DNA of 64,000 nt. It comes from VXYL01 sp965116935. GTDB taxonomy: Bacteria > Pseudomonadota > Gammaproteobacteria > Pseudomonadales > Azotimanducaceae. The position numbers and the translations under genes are program-made. This document shows positions 25,656 to 33,669 of this stretch, in pieces. Numbering within the stretch: the stretch's first letter is position 1; the number at the start of each line of letters is the position of its first letter. The notes under the pieces were generated by a model, which worked only from the letters and a program-made list of their open reading frames with translations, did not search any database and was not told where the DNA came from. The DNA lies in the NCBI GenBank assembly GCA_965116935.1, contig OZ220737.1, forward strand, positions 1,798,001-1,862,000, written 5' to 3'.

Positions 25656-25847
25656 GTGAAAAAGTACCCGCCAACCGCAAAGGAACTGCGCGAGTGGATG
25701 GACCGCAAGGGTCTGTCGAACAAGGATGTGGCCAAGGCGCTGCGCCTGTCCGACGGCCGCGTCGTGCGTTTTTGGACGGCAAAGCAGGAGCCGCGCCAGA
25801 TCCCCTATCCGAGCTGGTACACCCTGCGCCACAAGTTCGGGAAATAG
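25656..25847 (+). CDS. Small helix-turn-helix protein
   Basis: 63 residues from GTG 25656 with GAAGG just upstream. KELREWMDRKGLSNKDVAKALRLSDGRVVRFWTAK is a Cro/CI-like HTH, and PYPSWYTLRHKFGK forms a short tail. Its length fits a minimal DNA-binding protein, perhaps phage-derived. It stands alone between the oxidase and the LLM oxidoreductase, with opposite strand to the former. Confidence 0.65.
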   Translation: MKKYPPTAKELREWMDRKGLSNKDVAKALRLSDGRVVRFWTAKQEPRQIPYPSWYTLRHKFGK

Positions 25848-25902
25848 CTCAACGCCATAGGCGCCGCAAGGCGCGTCCATAGCAACCTCTGGGAGACAAA
25901 CC

Positions 25903-26820
25903 GTGCCCAATCCATCCACGCGGATGCCCGCCATTAGCCTCGCTGCGGTGCCGGGGCGCCGCAACGCCACCTTGGACCTCGCTCGGGAGATCGAGCGTCG
26001 CGGCTTTGCGGGAATCTACTGCCCGTCCATGAGCGATGGCCTTGCGCTTTGCGAAGCGCTGGCCCTCGTCACGAACGAGATTCGCTTCGGTACCAGCATC
26101 ACGCCCATCTACACCCGGCACGTGCAGGACTTCGCCCAGGGCGCGAGCTTCATCCACGAGGTTTCTGGCGGCCGCTTCGACTTCGGTGTCGGCGTCAGCC
26201 ATGCGCCGGCGATGGATCGACTGGGCGTCTCCCGTGGCAAGCCGTTGGCGGACATCCGGCGGTTCGTGGACGAGATCAAGGCGGTGCCGAGGGCCGGCGA
26301 GCTGCCGCCCATCATCCTTGCGACACTGCGGCGCCGGATGATCGCGCTGGCCGAGGAGATCGGCGACGGCATGGTGTTCGCCAACGGCGCCCGCTCGCAC
26401 ATGGCGGAGTCGCTGGGCGTGCTTGGGGAGTCGAGCTTGCGCGGCGACGGCTTCTTCATCGGCAACATGATCCCCACGGTGGTGAGCGACGATCGCGGGG
26501 CCGCCATGGCGCGCAACCGACGCACGCTCGCCAGCTACGCGATGCTGCCGAACTATCGCAACTACTGGAAGGAGGCCGGCTACGTCGAAGAGATGGAGGC
26601 GGTGGAAGCGGCGATGGCGGCTGGCGAGACGGACCGCATCGGCGATTGCCTTTCCGACCGCTGGCTGGCGGACACGACGCTGTTCGGCACGGCAAGCGAG
26701 GTGCGCGAGGGCATCGAGGCATGGTTCGATGCCGGCATCAAGACGCCGATCATCGTCCCCTCCTCCGCCAGCGGCGGCCAGTTCCAGGCATTCGAGGAGT
26801 TCTTCGCCATTTGGGACTAA
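25903..26820 (+). CDS. LLM-class (luciferase-like) flavin/F420-dependent oxidoreductase
   Basis: 305 residues from GTG 25903. The TIM-barrel landmarks of the luciferase-like monooxygenase family are visible: AREIERRGFAGIYCPSMSDGLALCEALALVTNEIRFGTSITPIYTRH in pieces, FDFGVGVSHAPAMDRLGV, and the late GTASEVREGIEAWFDAGI. Such proteins use reduced FMN or F420; the substrate is unknown. It starts the plus-strand series LLM, phosphatase, CoA enzyme with short gaps, suggesting shared transcription. Confidence 0.88.
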   Translation: MPNPSTRMPAISLAAVPGRRNATLDLAREIERRGFAGIYCPSMSDGLALCEALALVTNEIRFGTSITPIYTRHVQDFAQGASFIHEVSGGRFDFGVGVSHAPAMDRLGVSRGKPLADIRRFVDEIKAVPRAGELPPIILATLRRRMIALAEEIGDGMVFANGARSHMAESLGVLGESSLRGDGFFIGNMIPTVVSDDRGAAMARNRRTLASYAMLPNYRNYWKEAGYVEEMEAVEAAMAAGETDRIGDCLSDRWLADTTLFGTASEVREGIEAWFDAGIKTPIIVPSSASGGQFQAFEEFFAIWD

Positions 26821-26832
26821 AAGCCAACCATC

Positions 26833-27339
26833 GTGTCCCGTGCGGCTAACGACAGCAGCGTTCGATGCTGGCTGATCCGTCATGGCAAGGCCGTGGGTGC
26901 AGCGCCAGACGACCAGGCACGACCGCTCGCCAAGCGCGGGCGATCCGATGCGGCATCCATGCGCTCGTGGATGCGGGCGCAACATCCGAAGCACCTACCT
27001 GAGCATTGGGTCGCGAGCCCAGCCCGCCGCACTCGCGAAACCGCAGAGCTCCTCGCCGAGCGGGATGTGGTTTTGGAACCAAGGCTATACGGCGCTTGGG
27101 TGGGAGAGTTCCTCGCGGTCATGGCGGAAACACCGCCAGCAATTCGCTCTGCGGCGTTCGTCGCCCACAACCCCACGGTGGGCGCGCTGTTCCATGTCCT
27201 GTCCGGACGCGCCGGCGCACCGCGGCCCTATCCCACTCTGGGCACGGCACTGTTCGAACTCACGGACGGCTGGCAGCACCCCGAACGAGCGCGCTTGCTC
27301 GATTTCGCATCGCCCAAGTCGGTGCAGTCGGAGGTGTAG
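26833..27339 (+). CDS. Histidine phosphatase family protein (SixA-like)
   Basis: 168 residues from GTG 26833, 12 bases after the LLM stop. LIRHGKA holds the catalytic His with its RHG motif; ASPARRTRETAELLAER gives the second Arg; FVAHNPTVGALF gives the late His. The short length without insertions fits SixA-type phosphohistidine phosphatases, which dephosphorylate His-phosphorylated signalling proteins. Specific target unknown. Confidence 0.88.
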   Translation: MSRAANDSSVRCWLIRHGKAVGAAPDDQARPLAKRGRSDAASMRSWMRAQHPKHLPEHWVASPARRTRETAELLAERDVVLEPRLYGAWVGEFLAVMAETPPAIRSAAFVAHNPTVGALFHVLSGRAGAPRPYPTLGTALFELTDGWQHPERARLLDFASPKSVQSEV

Positions 27340-27431
27340 ACCAGCGAGCGGACAGGGCCGCCATGTGCTGCGAGTTTCGACAAGACGAGCCTTTACAATG
27401 CGGGCATTCAGGTAACGGGAGGAGGAACGCC

Positions 27432-28577
27432 GTGGGACCACTTCAAGGATTTCGCGTCATCGAGCTAGCTGGGATCGGTCCCGGCCCTTTCTGCGGGATG
27501 ATGCTGTCGGACATGGGTGCCGAGGTGATTCGGGTGGACCGAGTCGGCGGCGGCAGCCGGCGGTCGAACGATGTGCTGGCGCGCAACCGGCGGTCCATTG
27601 CCATCGACCTCAAGCAGCCGGAAGGCGTGGAAGTGGTGCTGCGGCTGGTCGACTCGGCCGACGCTCTCTACGAGGGGTTTCGTCCCGGCGTAACCGAGCG
27701 CTTGGGCCTCGGTCCCGACGAGTGCATGGCGCGCAACGAGCGGCTCATCTATGGCCGCATGACCGGCTGGGGGCAGGAAGGGCCGCTGGCGCACGCTGCC
27801 GGGCACGACATCAACTACATCGGCCTCGCCGGCGCCCTGCACGCCATCGGCGAACCCGGTGGCAAGCCGGTGCCGCCGCTCAACCTGATCGGCGACTTCG
27901 GCGGCGGCGGCATGCTCCTGGCATACGGCCTCGTGTGCGGGATGCTTGAAGCGTCGCGCTCCGGCAAGGGGCAGGTGGTGGACGCGGCGATGGTGGACGG
28001 TGCCGCGTCGCTCATGGCGATGTTCTTCTCCATGGGGCGGGGCTTTCGCGACGAACGCGGCAGCAACATGCTCGACGGCGGTGCCCACTTCTACAACACC
28101 TACGAGACTTCCGACGGCAAATATGTGTGCGTCGGCTCCATCGAGCCGCAGTTCTACCAGTTGCTGGTGGAAAAATCCGGCGTCGATCCGAACCGCTTCG
28201 GCACCCAGATGGCGAACGATCAGTGGCCGGACTTCCGCGAGGAACTGTCGGAAATCTTCCGCAGCCGCACCCGCGACGAATGGTGCGAAATCATGGAAGG
28301 CTCCGACGTGTGCTTCGCGCCGGTGCTGTCGGTGTTCGAGGCACCAGACCATCCCCACAACCAGCATCGGAAGACGTTTGTGGAAGTGGAGGGCGTGACC
28401 CAGCCAGCTCCGTCTCCACGCTTCAGCCGCACGGAACCCGCAATCTCGCACGCGGCACGCTCGCCGGGGGAGGACTCGCGGGCGGTTCTTGCCGCTGCCG
28501 GATTCGGGGACGATGAGGTTACGAGCCTGATCGAAGCCGGGGTTGTGGGTGCCGCCCGAGCTGGTCGACGAGCTTGA
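27432..28577 (+). CDS. CaiB/BaiF CoA-transferase family, alpha-methylacyl-CoA racemase-like
   Basis: 381 residues from GTG 27432 with the strong ribosome site GGGAGGAGG. The N-terminus GFRVIELAGIGPGPFCGMML and VIRVDRVGG is class III CoA-transferase-like. The pair His125 in GHDINY and Asp155 in LIGDFGGGG sits at the positions of the catalytic His126/Asp156 described for mycobacterial methylacyl-CoA racemase. This makes racemisation of 2-methylacyl-CoA esters more likely than CoA transfer, though related enzymes vary. Confidence 0.88.
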   Translation: MGPLQGFRVIELAGIGPGPFCGMMLSDMGAEVIRVDRVGGGSRRSNDVLARNRRSIAIDLKQPEGVEVVLRLVDSADALYEGFRPGVTERLGLGPDECMARNERLIYGRMTGWGQEGPLAHAAGHDINYIGLAGALHAIGEPGGKPVPPLNLIGDFGGGGMLLAYGLVCGMLEASRSGKGQVVDAAMVDGAASLMAMFFSMGRGFRDERGSNMLDGGAHFYNTYETSDGKYVCVGSIEPQFYQLLVEKSGVDPNRFGTQMANDQWPDFREELSEIFRSRTRDEWCEIMEGSDVCFAPVLSVFEAPDHPHNQHRKTFVEVEGVTQPAPSPRFSRTEPAISHAARSPGEDSRAVLAAAGFGDDEVTSLIEAGVVGAARAGRRA

Positions 28578-28676
28578 CTGCGGCACCATGATGAAGCATG
28601 ATGCGAACGTAAAGGCCACGTTGGGTGGTCTGACCTAACGGGCAGGGAACGTTGCCCTTGGAAAGGAGAAGGAATT

Positions 28677-28781
28677 TTGAGAAAGGTTCCTTTGGCGGGT
28701 CGCGGCCATCCCGAGAAGGTGATGGAAGCGATGAGGGCCATCAAGGCCCTCAAAAAGCTGATCCGAGATCTGCTCCGATAG
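28677..28781 (+). CDS. Candidate 34-residue small protein
   Basis: TTG start with GGAAAGGAGAAGG just upstream, one of the clearest ribosome sites in the window. The peptide is MRKVPLAGRGHPEKV followed by MEAMRAIKALKKLIRDLLR, a basic amphipathic helix, ending in TAG. Composition differs from random GC-rich frames. It could be a small membrane-active or nucleic-acid-binding peptide, or the leader part of a regulatory RNA. Confidence 0.5.
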   Translation: MRKVPLAGRGHPEKVMEAMRAIKALKKLIRDLLR

Positions 28782-28803
28782 GAAACATCAATCTCAGGAG
28801 CCT

Positions 28804-28947
28804 ATGACCCCGTCCGCGGGTGAGGCGACCGCCGTACAAAGCCTCGTTGGGATCTGTCCTAGCAGGGCTGTGACAATAGCGCCGAAGACCCCCATAGGGG
28901 CGAGGCCGATGAATTCGAAAGCTCCGTCAGGAACCCTGATGAGCTAA
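28804..28947 (+). CDS. Candidate 47-residue small protein
   Basis: ATG with CAGGAG five bases upstream. The frame is MTPSAGEATAVQSLVGICPS and continues to TAA with AVTIAPKTPIGARPMNSKAP. No family recognised. It follows the first small ORF by 22 bases and shares its direction; both precede the terminator. Support is only the ribosome site and the uninterrupted frame. Confidence 0.3.
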   Translation: MTPSAGEATAVQSLVGICPSRAVTIAPKTPIGARPMNSKAPSGTLMS

Positions 28948-29020
28948 AGGAAAAAAACCGCGTAGCGTGTTGCTGCGCGGGCACGAAATTTTCGAAGAGG
29001 ATTTTTGAATAGGGAGGAAG

Positions 29021-29046
29021 CCCCGCGTGAGCGGGGCTTTTTTTTG
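29021..29046 (+). terminator. Intrinsic terminator
   Basis: GCCCCGC-GTGA-GCGGGGC followed by eight T residues: a 7-bp GC stem and a T-tract, the best rho-independent terminator in the window. It closes the small-ORF/ncRNA region. Confidence 0.9.
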
Positions 29047-29107
29047 CATTGATGTACGGCACGGCTGGCGGAGGGCCGACACAGCTCCCAGTAGGGGCCG
29101 TTGGCGC

Positions 29108-29113
29108 TACAAT
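29108..29113 (+). promoter_or_regulatory. Possible -10 box
   Basis: TACAAT lies 6 bases before the ATG of the monooxygenase gene, just after the terminator. If used, the leader would be very short. Confidence 0.3.
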
Positions 29114-29119
29114 CCGCCA

Positions 29120-29488
29120 ATGATCATCGTCCACGGCACCATGCCCATCAAGCCCGACTGTCGGGACCAGGCGCTCAGCCTGGCGCGGGAGATGTCGGCG
29201 GCGACACAAGCCGAGGACGGGTGCATTTCCTACGACTTCTACGTGGGCTTAAGCGACCCCAACACGCTCGTCCTGCTCCAGGAATGGGAAAGCATGGAGG
29301 CGCTGTCGGCGCATTTCCGAACCCGCCACCTGCGCGAGTTCTTGCGCGAACTCCCGAACGTCGTGGCCGGTGCCATCGTCACCCGCCGCTACGCCGTGCG
29401 CGGCACCATCACGGACGGCGATGCCATCGCGGACGACGAACCGGATGACCTTCCTGACCATCCGCCAGCGCCACCGATCATTCATTGA
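29120..29488 (+). CDS. Antibiotic biosynthesis monooxygenase (ABM)-domain protein
   Basis: 122 residues. IIVHGTMPIKPDCRDQALSL, GCISYDFYVGLSDPNTLVLL, QEWESMEALSAHF and RTRHLREFLRELPNVV cover the ABM/YgiN fold, a small dimeric alpha-beta barrel that oxidises quinol-like compounds in some members. The acidic Pro-rich tail (DDEPDDLPDHPPAPP) is an addition. The stop lies within the next gene's 5' end, an overlap of 44 bases. Confidence 0.85.
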   Translation: MIIVHGTMPIKPDCRDQALSLAREMSAATQAEDGCISYDFYVGLSDPNTLVLLQEWESMEALSAHFRTRHLREFLRELPNVVAGAIVTRRYAVRGTITDGDAIADDEPDDLPDHPPAPPIIH

Positions 29489-29942
29489 CGGTCCCCGTGG
29501 GCGACTGCGCGTGCTTTGCGTGGCCGTCGCGCTCGCGGCCTTGGCGGCGTGCAACCCGACCGAGGAGCTCGCGCTGGCGGACGGCTCCGAGCAGCCCTGG
29601 AGCACGCTGGAGGGCGACTGGCTGCTGGTGAACTACTGGGCCAAGTGGTGCGCCCCGTGCCGCGTCGAGGTGCCGGAACTGAACGAGCTGCACGAGGCTG
29701 GCACGACAGTGCTTGGGGTCAATTTCGATGGCCTTGCCGGATCAGAACTGCAGGCAGACATCACCGATCTAGGCATTCGTTTCCCCGTCGCCCTGCACGA
29801 TCCACGCGAGCGCTGGGGAGCGACCCGACCGGAAGTGCTGCCCACAACTTTGGTCGTTGCCCCGGACGGCAGCCTGCACGCGGTGCTGGTGGGGCCCCAG
29901 AGCCGCGAGTCACTCACGGCGGCCATGGACCGGAGACGCTAG
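29445..29942 (+). CDS. Thioredoxin/TlpA-like lipoprotein
   Basis: 165 residues from ATG 29445. A signal peptide ends in the lipobox LAAC (ALAALAACNPTEE), so the protein is probably lipid-anchored. The thioredoxin motif WCAPC follows LLVNYWAKW, with cis-Pro in EVLPTTLVVAPDG. Such proteins reduce or exchange disulfides in the periplasm, often for cytochrome maturation. The stop codon TAG lies in the CTAG at the left end of the MITE that follows, so the last residues may have been altered by insertion. Confidence 0.88.
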   Translation: MTFLTIRQRHRSFIDGPRGRLRVLCVAVALAALAACNPTEELALADGSEQPWSTLEGDWLLVNYWAKWCAPCRVEVPELNELHEAGTTVLGVNFDGLAGSELQADITDLGIRFPVALHDPRERWGATRPEVLPTTLVVAPDGSLHAVLVGPQSRESLTAAMDRRR

Positions 29943-30178
29943 GGCGTGTTCACACTAGCGTTCTGGTCACCGAAAACTACCTTGAATCAACCGGCGACAG
30001 TTACCAAAGTCCCAGCGCAACCGATCGAGAACGAGGCCGCCTTTGGAGGGAAGGCATTCTGCCTTCCCTGCGTGCCGTCAGGCACGCCTATCGGCGTGCA
30101 GGGAAGGCAGAATGCCTTCCCTCCAAAGGCCACGCCGTCCAATGGATTGTGTGAGCGCATAGTGTGAACACGCCCTAG
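29939..30178. repeat. MITE-like element with 19-bp inverted ends enclosing a long palindrome
   Basis: CTAGGGCGTGTTCACACTA (29939-29957) and its perfect inverse (30160-30178) bound 240 bp. Inside, 30041-30129 is a second near-perfect palindrome CCTTTGGAGGGAAGGCATTC...GAATGCCTTCCCTCCAAAGG of family B. The CTAG at both ends resembles a target duplication. No coding sequence. Confidence 0.75.
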
Positions 30179-30187
30179 CCGCCGCCC

Positions 30188-30243
30188 GCATTGAGCGCAC
30201 CGACGGATTCAACACGGGCCCCGTAGGGGCGGGGCTTGTCCCC
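30188..30243. repeat. Family A doublet, left target duplication of IS4 copy 3
   Basis: Spacer GAGCGCACCGACGGATTCAACACGGG, then GTAGGGGCGGGGCTTGTCCCC ending at the IS. Copy 3 reads the module in the orientation opposite to copies 1 and 2, matching its inverted transposase. Confidence 0.8.
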
Positions 30244-31597
30244 ATATGCGCTAACTTGTTTTGCGCATCGGCTGTCCGTAAGGTGGGGGTGTCGGTTCGG
30301 CTGGGGGCTTGTGCGGAGTGGACGAGGACTGGAAGGTGGTGGTGTCGTTCCTTCCGGAAGGCTGGGAGGAACTGGCGCAGGAGACGGGGGCGCTGAAGGG
30401 ACTGCGCAAGGCGAAGTCTCCGGAGGCGCTGCTGCGGGTGCTTCTGCTGCATCTGGCGCGGGGTCATTCGCTGCGGGAGACGGTGGTGCGGGCGCGGCAG
30501 GCGAACCTTGCGGAGCTCTCGGACGTGGCGCTGCTGAAGCGGCTGCGGAAGTCGTCGGAGTGGCTGCGGGAGCTGTGCGCGGCGATGTTCCGGGAGCAGG
30601 GCGGAGTGTCGGCGTCTGGCGAGCTGCCGTTCCGGGCGTTCGACGCGACGACGGTGAAGGAGCCGGGGCGGACGGGCTCGCTGTGGCGCCTGCACTACAG
30701 CGTGCGGCTTCCGTCGCTGGCTTGCGACTTCTACAAGCTGACGCCGACCGAGGGTTCGGGCGTGGCCGAGACGCTGGCGCACTTTCCGATCGCCCGGGGC
30801 GACCTGGTGCTGGCGGACCGGGGCTACTCGACGGCGGCGGGTCTCGGCCACGTGGCGTCGTCGGGCGGCCACGCCACGGTGCGCGTGAACACCGGCTCGC
30901 TGCCGCTGCGGACACCGGACGGGGAGGCGCTGGACCTGCTGCAGCGGGTCGCCGGGCTGGACGAGGCGTGCGTCCCGCGGGCATGGCCGGCGGTGGCGGT
31001 CGGTCGGGGCGTCGCGGTGCCGGGTCGCGTGTGCGCGATCCGCAAGACCGAGGAGGCCGCCGCCATCGCGCAGCGCAAGGCGAAGGAACACGCAGCGCGC
31101 CAGGGCCGGCAGGTGCGGCCGTCCAGCCTCGAGTTCGCCCGCCACGTGATCCTGTTCACCACCTTCCCCGAAGGGACCTTCGACGCCCGCAGCGTGCTGG
31201 ACTGGTACCGCGTCCGCTGGCAGGTCGAACTGGTCTTCAGGCGCTTCAAGTCGCTGGCGCAGCTCGGCCACCTGCCCAAGCACGAGGACGACAGCGCCCG
31301 CGCCTGGCTCCACGGCAAGCTGCTCGTGGCGCTGTTGGTGGAGAAGCTCGTTCGCCACGCCGGCTCCGTTTCCCCCTGGGGAGGCACCGTGGAGAGCCCG
31401 CCGTCGCAGTCCCTGGCGTGACTTCCGCTTCATGTACGGCCAGATCGCCCGCGCCATCGAGCCGCACCTCCCCCTGCAGCAGGCCATCGACGACTGGGAC
31501 CGCATCTCAAGGGGATTGGCCGACCCGCCTCGCCAGCGGACCCCGCAGATCGACGAACGCTTCCCGGAACCATCGATCCAAACAAGTTAGCGCATAT
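30244..31597 (+). mobile_element. IS4-family insertion sequence, copy 3
   Basis: 1354 bp with ATATGCGCTAACTTGTTT ends, flanked by GGGGCTTGTCCCC (30231-30243) and GGGGCTTGTCCCG (31598-31610). It is nearly identical to copy 1 and inverted relative to it, so recombination between them could invert the 29 kb in between. Confidence 0.9.
30309..31421 (+). CDS. IS4-family DDE transposase (copy 3)
   Basis: 370 residues with the same YREK block, ADRGYS and FDATTV as copy 1 and only one visible amino-acid difference from it. The frame is intact, so this copy is probably functional. As in copy 1, the start is TTG or GTG rather than ATG. Confidence 0.9.
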   Translation: MCGVDEDWKVVVSFLPEGWEELAQETGALKGLRKAKSPEALLRVLLLHLARGHSLRETVVRARQANLAELSDVALLKRLRKSSEWLRELCAAMFREQGGVSASGELPFRAFDATTVKEPGRTGSLWRLHYSVRLPSLACDFYKLTPTEGSGVAETLAHFPIARGDLVLADRGYSTAAGLGHVASSGGHATVRVNTGSLPLRTPDGEALDLLQRVAGLDEACVPRAWPAVAVGRGVAVPGRVCAIRKTEEAAAIAQRKAKEHAARQGRQVRPSSLEFARHVILFTTFPEGTFDARSVLDWYRVRWQVELVFRRFKSLAQLGHLPKHEDDSARAWLHGKLLVALLVEKLVRHAGSVSPWGGTVESPPSQSLA

Positions 31598-31667
31598 GGG
31601 GCTTGTCCCGCCCGTGTTGAATGCACCGACAGACTCTGCGAGGGACGGGACAAGCCCGTCCCGTACG
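31598..31667. repeat. Family A doublet right of IS4 copy 3
   Basis: GGGGCTTGTCCCGCCCGTGT, spacer TGAATGCACCGACAGACTCTG, then GAGGGACGGGACAAGCCCGTCCC. Together with the left module it reconstructs the uninterrupted target. Confidence 0.8.
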
Positions 31668-31712
31668 AGGAATGCGTTGAAGCTCAGCAGTTCGCGCAAG
31701 CGAACTGCCAAC

Positions 31713-31730
31713 GCGCCCGTTAGGGCGCGC
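31713..31730. repeat. Family C palindrome carrying the proS stop codon
   Basis: GCGCCC-GTTA-GGGCGC: the loop TTA is the reverse complement of the proS stop TAA (31720-31722). Related copies are at 1545-1575, 33520-33550 and 59121-59160. Confidence 0.65.
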
Positions 31731-33435
31731 GCGTTGCGGCGAGGTAAGCGATGGCTTCGTCGAGGGACAGTTCGCGGGTCTCGGTGCCGTCGCGGCGGGC
31801 GTATTCGACGATGCCCTTGCTGAGGCCGCGCTCGCCCACGGTTATGCGGTGAGGGATGCCGATGAGGTCCGCATCGGCAAACTTCACGCCAGGGCGCTCG
31901 TCGCGGTCGTCGAGCAGCACGTCGACGCCGGCTGCGGTCAGCTCTTCGTAGAGACGCGACGCCGCAGCTTCCACGGCGGTGGATTTCCGCCCGGTTAAGG
32001 CGACGATATGCGTCGTGAACGGAGCGATTGAGGTCGGCCAGACGATGCCGCGTTCGTCGTGGCATTGCTCCACCACCGCCGCCACGGTGCGCGACACGCC
32101 GAAGCCGTAGCAGCCCATGATGGGGGTGACGGAATGGCCGTCGCGATCCTGCACGGCGACGTCCATCGACCTCGTGTACTTGTCGCCGAGCTTGAAGATG
32201 TGGCCCACCTCGATGCCACGGCGGAAGCTCAGGGGGCCGCTGCCGTCGGCCGCGATGTCACCGGGCAAGACCTCGCGAATGTCATGAACCCGCACGCTGC
32301 CGATGTCGCGCTCCCAATTGACGCCGACGTGGTGCTTGTCGTCCTCGTTGGCGCCGCAGACGAAACTCGTCATGGCGGCGGCGGTGCGGTCGGCGAAGAC
32401 CGGCAGCGAGAGGCCCACCGGCCCCAATGACCCTGGGCTCGCGCCCACTGCAGCTTCAATCTCCGCGTCGGTGGCGAACGTCAGCGGCCGGCGGATGCCG
32501 GGGAGGCGCGCAGCCTTGGCCTCGTTCAGGTCGTGGTCGCCCCGCACGATCAGGGCCGCGAGCGCCAGCGTTTCCTCGTCCGTCTCGGCGTGGACGATGA
32601 GGGTCTTGACGCACCGCGACGCCGGCAGTCGCAAATGCTCGCTCACGTCGGCGATGGTCTTCATGCCTGGTGTCGGCACCGTTGCCAGCGGCTCGACCGG
32701 ATGGTCATCGACGAGGCCCGGCGCTTCGGCCCTCTCGAGGTTCGCCGCGTAATCGCTCGCGGGACTGAAGGCGATGGTGTCTTCGCCCGAACCCGCGAGC
32801 ACGTGGAACTCGTGCGAGTCGCCGTCGCCCATGGCACCTGGGTCTGCTTCCACCGCGCGAAAGTCGAGCCCCAGGCGGCGCAGGATCGCGGAGTAGCAGT
32901 CGTGCATGGCGGCGTAGGCGGCCTCGAATGACGCGTCGTCGAGATGGAACGAATAGCCGTCCTTCATCAGGAACTCGCGCGCCCGCATGAGGCCAAACCG
33001 CGGACGGATTTCGTCGCGGAATTTGGTCTGGATGTGATACAGGTTGCAGGGCAGGTGGCGGTAGCTCGTCACAACGCGACGAAAAAGGTCGGTTACGACC
33101 TCCTCTTGGGTAGGGCTCAGGCAATATTCGCGTTCGTGGCGGTCGGTGAAGCGCAGCATCTCCGGCCCCATCGTGTCCCAGCGCCCGCTCTCGCGCCACA
33201 GCTCCGCCGGCTGCACCACCGGCATCAGCACTTCCTGCGCCCCAGCACGGCCCAGCTCCTCGCGCACGATGGCCTCGATGCGCTTCAGCACGCGCAGGCC
33301 GAGCGGCAGCCAGGTGTAGGTGCCGGTGGTGAGGCGGCGGATGAAGCCGCCCCGCACGAGCAGGATATGACTCGCGACCTCCGCGTCGGCCGGAGCTTCG
33401 CGTAGCGTCGGGATGAGGAGTTGGCTGCTTCTCAT
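31720..33435 (-). CDS. proS: Prolyl-tRNA synthetase, bacterial type
   Basis: 571 residues, the normal length, from ATG 33435. Class II motifs are present: motif 1 around GTYTWLPLGLRVLKRIEAIVREE, motif 2 FRDEIRPRFGLMRAREFLMKDGYSF in two parts, motif 3 GCYGFGVSRTVAA. The editing insertion domain (INS) lies between motifs 2 and 3 (about 225-400, with MKTIADVSEHLRLPASRCVKTL). It charges tRNA-Pro in the cytoplasm and edits Ala-tRNA. A family A repeat occupies the region upstream; a family C repeat supplies the stop codon, so the last residues (AATRAP) may be non-native. Confidence 0.95.
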   Translation of the reverse strand: MRSSQLLIPTLREAPADAEVASHILLVRGGFIRRLTTGTYTWLPLGLRVLKRIEAIVREELGRAGAQEVLMPVVQPAELWRESGRWDTMGPEMLRFTDRHEREYCLSPTQEEVVTDLFRRVVTSYRHLPCNLYHIQTKFRDEIRPRFGLMRAREFLMKDGYSFHLDDASFEAAYAAMHDCYSAILRRLGLDFRAVEADPGAMGDGDSHEFHVLAGSGEDTIAFSPASDYAANLERAEAPGLVDDHPVEPLATVPTPGMKTIADVSEHLRLPASRCVKTLIVHAETDEETLALAALIVRGDHDLNEAKAARLPGIRRPLTFATDAEIEAAVGASPGSLGPVGLSLPVFADRTAAAMTSFVCGANEDDKHHVGVNWERDIGSVRVHDIREVLPGDIAADGSGPLSFRRGIEVGHIFKLGDKYTRSMDVAVQDRDGHSVTPIMGCYGFGVSRTVAAVVEQCHDERGIVWPTSIAPFTTHIVALTGRKSTAVEAAASRLYEELTAAGVDVLLDDRDERPGVKFADADLIGIPHRITVGERGLSKGIVEYARRDGTETRELSLDEAIAYLAATRAP

Positions 33436-33445
33436 GGGCGGGGCC

Positions 33446-33555
33446 TCGTAGGGGCGAGGCTTGTCCTCGCCCGTGTCTGCATCGTGAAACGGCATCGGTT
33501 CGCGGCAATCCACCCCAGCGAACTGCCAACGCGCCCTCAAGGGCGCGCCTGCAAG
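33446..33555. repeat. Family A module and family C palindrome upstream of proS
   Basis: CTCGTAGGGGCGAGGCTTGTCCTCGCCC (A-like, with GCGAGG for GCGGGG) at 33446-33473 and AACTGCCAACGCGCCC-TCAA-GGGCGCGC at 33520-33549. Between proS and the HU-like gene, with no other feature. Confidence 0.65.
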
Positions 33556-33669
33556 TGCAACCACAAGGGTCGCCCGTACGTCAGATTGGCAAGGCCCAAC
33601 GCACCAATGCCGGCCCAAGCCGGCAGGCGTGGTTGTTTGCTGCGCTGCCCCCGAATTCGGGAGCAGTGG

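Larger units (their letters stand above)
28578..29119. other. 540-base intergenic region with possible small RNA and small ORFs
   Basis: Between the racemase and the monooxygenase lies an A-richer stretch with many short stems, two small ORFs with good ribosome sites (28677-28781 and 28804-28947) and an intrinsic terminator at 29021-29046. No known RNA (RNase P, tmRNA, 6S, SRP) could be matched by eye. Confidence 0.55.

Noticed and set aside
28880..28960. Hammerhead ribozyme (CTGATGAG and CGAAA words)
   Set aside because: The helices between the core words would be 3-5 bases with no room for a hairpin; probably chance.
28578..29046. RNase P RNA, tmRNA, 6S or SRP RNA
   Set aside because: None of the invariant sequence blocks of these RNAs is present on either strand.
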